Below are positions 59,363 to 64,000 of a DNA stretch of 64,000 nt, in pieces. The notes under the pieces are model-generated. The model was not told the origin of the DNA, ran no database searches, and saw only the letters and a list, made by a program, of their open reading frames with translations. A program made the translations under genes and the position numbers. The DNA is taken from contig NZ_CP119791.1 of the NCBI RefSeq assembly GCF_029338295.1, forward strand, positions 186,001 through 250,000, read 5' to 3'. The stretch comes from Haladaptatus sp. QDMS2 (GTDB lineage Archaea; Halobacteriota; Halobacteria; Halobacteriales; Halococcaceae). Position 1 is the first letter of the stretch. Each line of letters opens with the position of its first letter.

Positions 59363-60505
59363 ATGTCGACACACAGGGGGTTGGAATTTGCAGACCAACC
59401 GAGGGAGGATTACACCATTCGATGGTACGACGAATCTGACCGGTCTGCAGTTATCGAGTTGTGCAATCTCGTCTCAAGTAACTGCAGTGAGGCGTGGTTT
59501 TCGTGGAAATACGAACAGCTCCCGTATGCAACGCATGTTCCCATTATCGTTGCCGAGAAAGCGGGTGAAATTGCCGCCATTCGCCCGTACATTTCACTGC
59601 CCCTCCAGTTGGGTGAGCAGACCGTCCCTGTAGCACAGCTCGTCGACTTAATCGTTCACCCGGACCACCGCCGACAGGGGCTGATGACGACCCTTTCTCG
59701 CTCGCTCAAAACCAGTTGCTGGAATGAGTTCGCAGCGACGTTCACGTTCGCGACATCGGCCGCGCGTGACGGCATTCTCAAGATGCAAAACGAACGCTGG
59801 ACCGACCACGACCTCGGCTCGTTCGTGAAATACGAGCGCATCAACAACATGGCTGCGTTCACCGGGTCCGACACCTCGCCCTCCGTTCGCCTCGGGGCAG
59901 CGGTTGCGACGCCAGTCATCAAATTATCACACCATCTCCAAGAGCACTTTTTCACCGTTGACCCAACGATTCGCGTCGACCGCTACGAGTTCGTCCCGGT
60001 TTCAACCCTTTCGAGTCTCTATGCGCAGGCACCACCTGCTGGCGCCCACATTCGGCGCGATGACGACTTCTATCGGTGGCGGTTCATGGAACCTGGACAA
60101 GAGTTCATCACCTACGTCGCCTCCCGTGAGGAGACGCCGCTCGCAGCCATTGTCGTCGGCACAAAGCGGTCCCCAGACACGCCATCAACTGCCACCCTCG
60201 TCGAAGTGCTTCCATCGACGGGTGAGACCGCACTGGATGGGGCGTTTTCTTCGCTCCTTTCGCACATCACCAGCGACTTCGCGACGTACGACCATCTTTG
60301 TGCGACCGGTGGCGCGCTTTCCCACCAACTGCTCTCTACGTACGGATTCACACGAAGCGATATCTTCCCCCTCTCTAAATTCACTCACTCAGCGTATCTC
60401 CTCGTCTGTCCACTCGGCAGACTCGCATCCGACTCAGCCGCGATAGAACGCCTCACTCACGAAGCGGGATGGGCGACAACGCTCTGTGTCAGATCGCTTG
60501 GCTAG
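59363..60505 (+). CDS. GNAT-family N-acetyltransferase, two-domain
   Basis: 380 residues from the ATG of MSTHRGLEFADQP. The N-terminal GNAT domain is at about 20-150, with AWFSWKYEQLPYATHVP and the acetyl-CoA loop VDLIVHPDHRRQGLMTTL. A second, less conserved half follows (RDDDFYRWRFMEPGQEFI repeats the F-x-W-[KR]-[YF] pattern), typical of GNATs in polysaccharide clusters. It could acylate an amino sugar. Unlike its neighbours it begins a separate transcription unit. Confidence 0.82.
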   Translation: MSTHRGLEFADQPREDYTIRWYDESDRSAVIELCNLVSSNCSEAWFSWKYEQLPYATHVPIIVAEKAGEIAAIRPYISLPLQLGEQTVPVAQLVDLIVHPDHRRQGLMTTLSRSLKTSCWNEFAATFTFATSAARDGILKMQNERWTDHDLGSFVKYERINNMAAFTGSDTSPSVRLGAAVATPVIKLSHHLQEHFFTVDPTIRVDRYEFVPVSTLSSLYAQAPPAGAHIRRDDDFYRWRFMEPGQEFITYVASREETPLAAIVVGTKRSPDTPSTATLVEVLPSTGETALDGAFSSLLSHITSDFATYDHLCATGGALSHQLLSTYGFTRSDIFPLSKFTHSAYLLVCPLGRLASDSAAIERLTHEAGWATTLCVRSLG

Positions 60506-60808
60506 CGCGAGAGCGAGGAAATGGCGCGAGCTCGATGGACGCAACGCTGAAATCTCTTCCTACTCAGCCTGGACGCTATCTGACGTGAACTGTCTCCCGT
60601 GTTCCGTTAAGAAGCACTTTAATCCCCTTCTCTGCGTATATCGTTGGATCTGCAATGGGGGTATCGAACCCCGACTCCCGACCCAACGGTATCTGAAAGC
60701 CGAAGTACTGGGATTCGAACGTGTTCACGCCATTAAAATTCTCACTGACATGGGTTAACTACGTGTAACTCGCGAATACTTATTGAGTATAGTCCCGAGT
60801 TGCTGCGT
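60506..60808. other. 303-bp interval before the ATP-grasp gene
   Basis: No ORF supported. ATACT-TATTG-AGTAT at about 60777-60791 is an inverted repeat 18 nt before the ATP-grasp start and may be an operator. A tRNA-T-loop-like stretch near 60655-60675 does not form a full tRNA. Confidence 0.45.
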
Positions 60809-62089
60809 ATGAAAGGGGGGAAAGTGCTTGTTCTCGATAGCCAGGGGCCGAATTCGTTAGCCCTGTGTCGAACACTTGGTAAAAAAGGATTGTCCGTGAC
60901 CGCAGGGGGGTACACACGGTATCTACCTGGAATGCTCTCTAAGTACACTGATGGATGGTACGTCCACCCGGACGTCACGTCAGACCAGACCGCGTTTGTG
61001 AACCATCTCTACGACCATCTCGAACAAAACGAGTATGCGGCGGTGTTTCCGGTCATCGACTCGACGACGACGGTTCTGTCGCGGCACAAAACGATGCTCG
61101 AGGAGACGGGGACGAAAGTTGGGACCGAAGACTGGGAGACGCACCTCAATGCGAACGACAAAAAACGGTTGTTCGAGTTGGCCGACGGAATTGACGTGCC
61201 GAGCCCAGAGACGTTCTCACCACAATCGATTGACGATGTCGCACAAATCGACGAAGCACGAACGTACACCGTCGTTATCAAACCTCGTCGGACGACGTAC
61301 ACGGACGTACGCGGACAGAGTTCCACAAATCGACTTTCGGGCCCAAATTACGTTCGTCCAGACGAGAATCTCGTCGAACGATTCGAGTCGATTATCGGGA
61401 AAAAACCGGCGCTCCAGTCTGAGTTCCCACTCATCCAGGAGTATATCGACGGGGTAGAGACGATGGCGACGGTCGGCCTCGCTGATAAGGGGAAACTCCT
61501 CACGTTCTTCCAGCACAAGAAATTCCGTGTGTATCCACCGTCTGGCGGCATCGGAGCGGTCCGACAAGGCACCTGGGAGCCACGGATGAAAGAGTACACA
61601 GAACGGGTGGTCGAAGCACTCGAGTGGAGCGGTCCGGTGCACGTAGAGTTCATGAAGATGCCGGACGGCGATTTCTACCTCATGGAGGTGAACGGACGGT
61701 ACTGGGGGTCGCTTGCGTTGACGATCAATAGCGGTGTCGACATCCCATGGCTCCATTATAACCAACTCATCGAGAACCTCTCTATCAAGCGCCGAACACC
61801 GATTCGAACCCCAGCGCTTGATGGAGGTGTAGATATCACCAGAACCCAGCCGGTTGCGCCGAACTATCGGACCGATATCAAACAGCGAAAGCTGTTCTAT
61901 ACAGACATCCTCTGGCTTCAAGAACAGCTGTCACGCAATCAATACCAGGCGCTCGTCCCGTTCACCGCCTCGTTTTTCACGACGAAAGAAGAGTTCCTCA
62001 ATCTAGACGACCCGCTCCCCTTCCTCGGTCTCATCCCTCGTTCGAGGAAGGTCCGGTCTAATCGGAAAAAAGGAATCTCTATGTACTGA
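60809..62089 (+). CDS. ATP-grasp protein (carboxylate-amine ligase type)
   Basis: 426 residues starting MKGGKVLVLDSQG. A Rossmann-like N-terminal domain precedes the ATP-grasp core: YTVVIKPRRTTYTDV (lysine strand), EFPLIQEYIDGVE and, near residue 293, LMEVNGRYWGS with the Mg-binding Glu293/Asn295 pair. It links a carboxylate with an amine or similar nucleophile; in a glycan cluster this often means decorating a sugar with an amino acid. The next gene follows after 9 bp. Confidence 0.85.
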   Translation: MKGGKVLVLDSQGPNSLALCRTLGKKGLSVTAGGYTRYLPGMLSKYTDGWYVHPDVTSDQTAFVNHLYDHLEQNEYAAVFPVIDSTTTVLSRHKTMLEETGTKVGTEDWETHLNANDKKRLFELADGIDVPSPETFSPQSIDDVAQIDEARTYTVVIKPRRTTYTDVRGQSSTNRLSGPNYVRPDENLVERFESIIGKKPALQSEFPLIQEYIDGVETMATVGLADKGKLLTFFQHKKFRVYPPSGGIGAVRQGTWEPRMKEYTERVVEALEWSGPVHVEFMKMPDGDFYLMEVNGRYWGSLALTINSGVDIPWLHYNQLIENLSIKRRTPIRTPALDGGVDITRTQPVAPNYRTDIKQRKLFYTDILWLQEQLSRNQYQALVPFTASFFTTKEEFLNLDDPLPFLGLIPRSRKVRSNRKKGISMY

Positions 62090-62098
62090 GGCACATCG

Positions 62099-62920
62099 AT
62101 GAGTTCTCTCTGGCAATTCATTAACGCGGTTGGCCTCGCGCCTCTCGTTCGGAAAAGTTACCTGCTGGTGCGAGCAGCCCCTAAGGGATGGCGCCACCGC
62201 GGTCGAATCGGGGACGTCACCGCCGAGTTTGCGACGACCTCGCTGCTCGAATATCAACGGGTGACGACCCTGTTTGGCGAGGAGCGAATCATCGAAGCGC
62301 TCTTAGACGACCTGGACGGGAGTGAAATCGTGTGGGACGTCGGCGCGAATGTGGGAATCTACGCCTGTTTCATCGCGAAAAAACTCACGTCGGGGGTTGT
62401 CATCGGATTTGAGCCGGAACCGGTTAACGAAACTCGGCTGCAACGCAATCTACAGGCAAACGCACCGCCCGAGAGATGGCAAACGGCCGCGATTGCCCTC
62501 TCGAACGTCGATGGGCCCGGCATGTTAGCCTCCGCAGATGACCGAGCGAGGGAAACCGAAGCAGGCGCGGGTCATCACTATCTCTCTGCGACCGATGGCT
62601 GGCTCCCTGTTGCGTGTAAACGCGGGGAGACTGTCATCGACGAGGGCCTGCCAGCGCCAACGATCTTGAAAATCGACGTGCAGGGTGCAGAGTTACAGGT
62701 CTTAGAGGGGATGGGAGACGCGCTGTCAACCGTCGAGCGCATCTACGCCGAACTCCACACAGAAAAGTGCCCACAACGGTACGGGACGTCCGTCGCGGAA
62801 GTCGAACAGTTCCTCCGCGATGCAGGGTTCACGCTTGAAAATCTCGGCACGCCGACCGGGGACCGACATGGCGTCTATTACATTCGTGCCAGCCGTCACA
62901 CACCGTCTACCGTGTCCTAA
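62099..62920 (+). CDS. FkbM-family SAM-dependent methyltransferase
   Basis: 273 residues. SAM motif IVWDVGANVGIYACFIAKKL near 80-100, GFEPEPVNETRLQRNL and the FkbM signature KIDVQGAELQVLEGMGDAL near 195. The N-terminal 60 residues hold a short hydrophobic/basic stretch (RKSYLLVRAAPKGWRHRG). It sits 9 bp after the ATP-grasp gene. It likely methylates a sugar of the surface glycan. Confidence 0.9.
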   Translation: MSSLWQFINAVGLAPLVRKSYLLVRAAPKGWRHRGRIGDVTAEFATTSLLEYQRVTTLFGEERIIEALLDDLDGSEIVWDVGANVGIYACFIAKKLTSGVVIGFEPEPVNETRLQRNLQANAPPERWQTAAIALSNVDGPGMLASADDRARETEAGAGHHYLSATDGWLPVACKRGETVIDEGLPAPTILKIDVQGAELQVLEGMGDALSTVERIYAELHTEKCPQRYGTSVAEVEQFLRDAGFTLENLGTPTGDRHGVYYIRASRHTPSTVS

Positions 62921-63124
62921 TGCGTGCTTGCGCTGGCGTTTGCGGACATCGCCGTCACCGTGACCCACCGATGAACAGTGCATGGCTCGAAGCGAGTAGC
63001 CGACGTATAACGAAGTCTCGAATTGGCGTGTATCACTCATACAACGCATCGCACTACGCCACCACTGTTGCAATCGATACTCGATTGCGAGACGCTGGAA
63101 CGATAGTGTTGCACCTGTTCACAT

Positions 63125-64000
63125 ATGTCTGCACGCAACGATAACCTCCTCGCACTCCTTGCAAGCTCTGCGCTCGTCTTCCTCGGAGTTGGGCTCTCCT
63201 CTGTGTCTCGGTTCGCAGAACGCATCATCATCGCCCGCGCATTTACTCCCGCGGTGTACGGTGAGGTGACCCTCGGCCTCGCCATCATGTCTATCGGTAT
63301 TACTATTGCGCTCGTTGGCCTGAACCATGGGATGCCGCGGTTCGTCTCGCGCTACGACGACGACCGTGACATCCGGGGTGTCTGGCTCGTTGGCTTTTGT
63401 TTTTCGTTGCTTACCAGTTTGGTTTTGGCTGGTCTCATCTTCCTGAACCTCGATTTCATCACCACGTACCTTTTCGACGACGCTGTGTCGACCGACCTGC
63501 TCACCATCTTCATCTTGCTTATTCCGGTGAACGTCGCGGTAAACATCGGGGTTGGCTTCCTGCGTGGGATGGAGAACACGAAGTACAAATTCTACGCAGA
63601 AGACCTCATCCGCCCTGGCGTTCGGTTGCTATTGCTCATCGTCATTCTTGGTGCGGGGTTCTCTATCATCGCCGTTGGCTACGCCTACGCCATCGCCTCG
63701 GTGCTCGGACTGTTCGTCGTCCACTACTTCGCAAACCGTCTCGTCCCCCTGTTCGGGCCGGTCAAAACGCATACACGAGAGATCGTTGTCTATTCACTCC
63801 CGCTCACGCTCGCGATGTTCCTCACCGTGTTGCTCACGCAGATGGACACGCTCATGGTGGGCTTTTTCCGCTCTTCGACCGAGGTCGGCCTCTACAACGC
63901 CGCCTACCCGCTCGCCAGCAGCCTCCTGCTGTTTATCTCCGCGTTTGGCTACCTGTATCTCCCTATCGTCTCCCGACTCGACGCCGATGGAAACTATGCG
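63125..64000 (+). CDS. Polysaccharide flippase (3' end outside window)
   Basis: 292 codons to the right edge, starting MSARNDNLLALLASSALVFL. MOP-superfamily membrane protein: first helix with GVGLSSVSRFAERIIIARAF, a YGEVTLGLAIM segment, and TLAMFLTVLLTQMDTLMVGF near 240, where the Asp in a helix is typical of Wzx-like flippases. About eight helices are visible. Divergent in sequence from the flippase at 48648-50108, so the region may assemble two different glycans. Confidence 0.88.
   Translation, partial: MSARNDNLLALLASSALVFLGVGLSSVSRFAERIIIARAFTPAVYGEVTLGLAIMSIGITIALVGLNHGMPRFVSRYDDDRDIRGVWLVGFCFSLLTSLVLAGLIFLNLDFITTYLFDDAVSTDLLTIFILLIPVNVAVNIGVGFLRGMENTKYKFYAEDLIRPGVRLLLLIVILGAGFSIIAVGYAYAIASVLGLFVVHYFANRLVPLFGPVKTHTREIVVYSLPLTLAMFLTVLLTQMDTLMVGFFRSSTEVGLYNAAYPLASSLLLFISAFGYLYLPIVSRLDADGNYA

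Noticed and set aside
60640-60730. Possible tRNA on the minus strand (GGTTCGATAC T-loop-like sequence)
   Set aside because: The T-stem has a C-C mismatch, no matching 5' acceptor strand or anticodon arm is found upstream, and a second T-loop-like motif nearby suggests chance.

Overview
The window comes from a haloarchaeon (class Halobacteria). The evidence is the GC-rich sequence, very acidic proteins, twin-arginine (Tat) signals on most exported proteins, TATA boxes placed for leaderless or short-leader mRNAs, and many families typical of haloarchaea. I cannot name a genus from sequence alone. I see no rRNA, no complete tRNA, no CRISPR array and no intact transposase.

Layout. 1-11.4 kb is core genome: a CPBP membrane protease (cut by the left edge), pgi, a winged-helix regulator, secF-secD, an SMR guanidinium-type exporter, rnhB, a Tat-exported protein and pus10. 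11.4-22.4 kb is a head-to-tail array of six paralogous Tat-exported beta-propeller/PKD proteins, each behind the same promoter element at the same distance. 22.6-29 kb holds an MscS channel, uppP, and a GlmU-like gene overlapping glmS (amino-sugar precursor supply). 29.2-32.2 kb is a compact three-gene locus: a 44-residue membrane microprotein, a CHAT (caspase-like) protease, and a RecA/Rad55-like protein without a P-loop. I consider this the best candidate for an undescribed system.

32.4-35.5 kb is a tight operon of UDP-sulfoquinovose synthase and two further sugar-nucleotide epimerases. 35.5-39.6 kb is mixed: a lipoprotein, a DUF2071 protein, a ZIP transporter, UspA and small proteins. 39.6-44 kb is a decayed, AT-richer accessory stretch. 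It has dispersed short repeats, a duplicated gene remnant, an IS200/IS605-type end hairpin, an epimerase pseudogene, and an intact regulator/partner pair that looks toxin-antitoxin-like. 44-52.7 kb and 59.4-64 kb are surface-polysaccharide genes: glycosyltransferases, FkbM methyltransferases, an O-antigen-ligase-like protein, flippases, a sulfatase-fold enzyme, a polyprenyl-phosphate sugar transferase, a GNAT and an ATP-grasp protein. Between them lie housekeeping enzymes, a frameshifted PIN toxin gene, two alpha/beta hydrolases, an alginate-lyase-like lipoprotein, a TrmB regulator and an iron-box-controlled microprotein.

How it fits together. GlmS/GlmU and the SqdB/epimerase operon would supply activated sugars for the polysaccharide assembly genes; UppP would recycle the lipid carrier. 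The TrmB gene at 58 kb and the sqdB operon at 32.4 kb carry the same inverted repeat (GTTACT, 9 nt, AGTAAC) in their promoters, so the regulator probably controls itself and sulfosugar synthesis.
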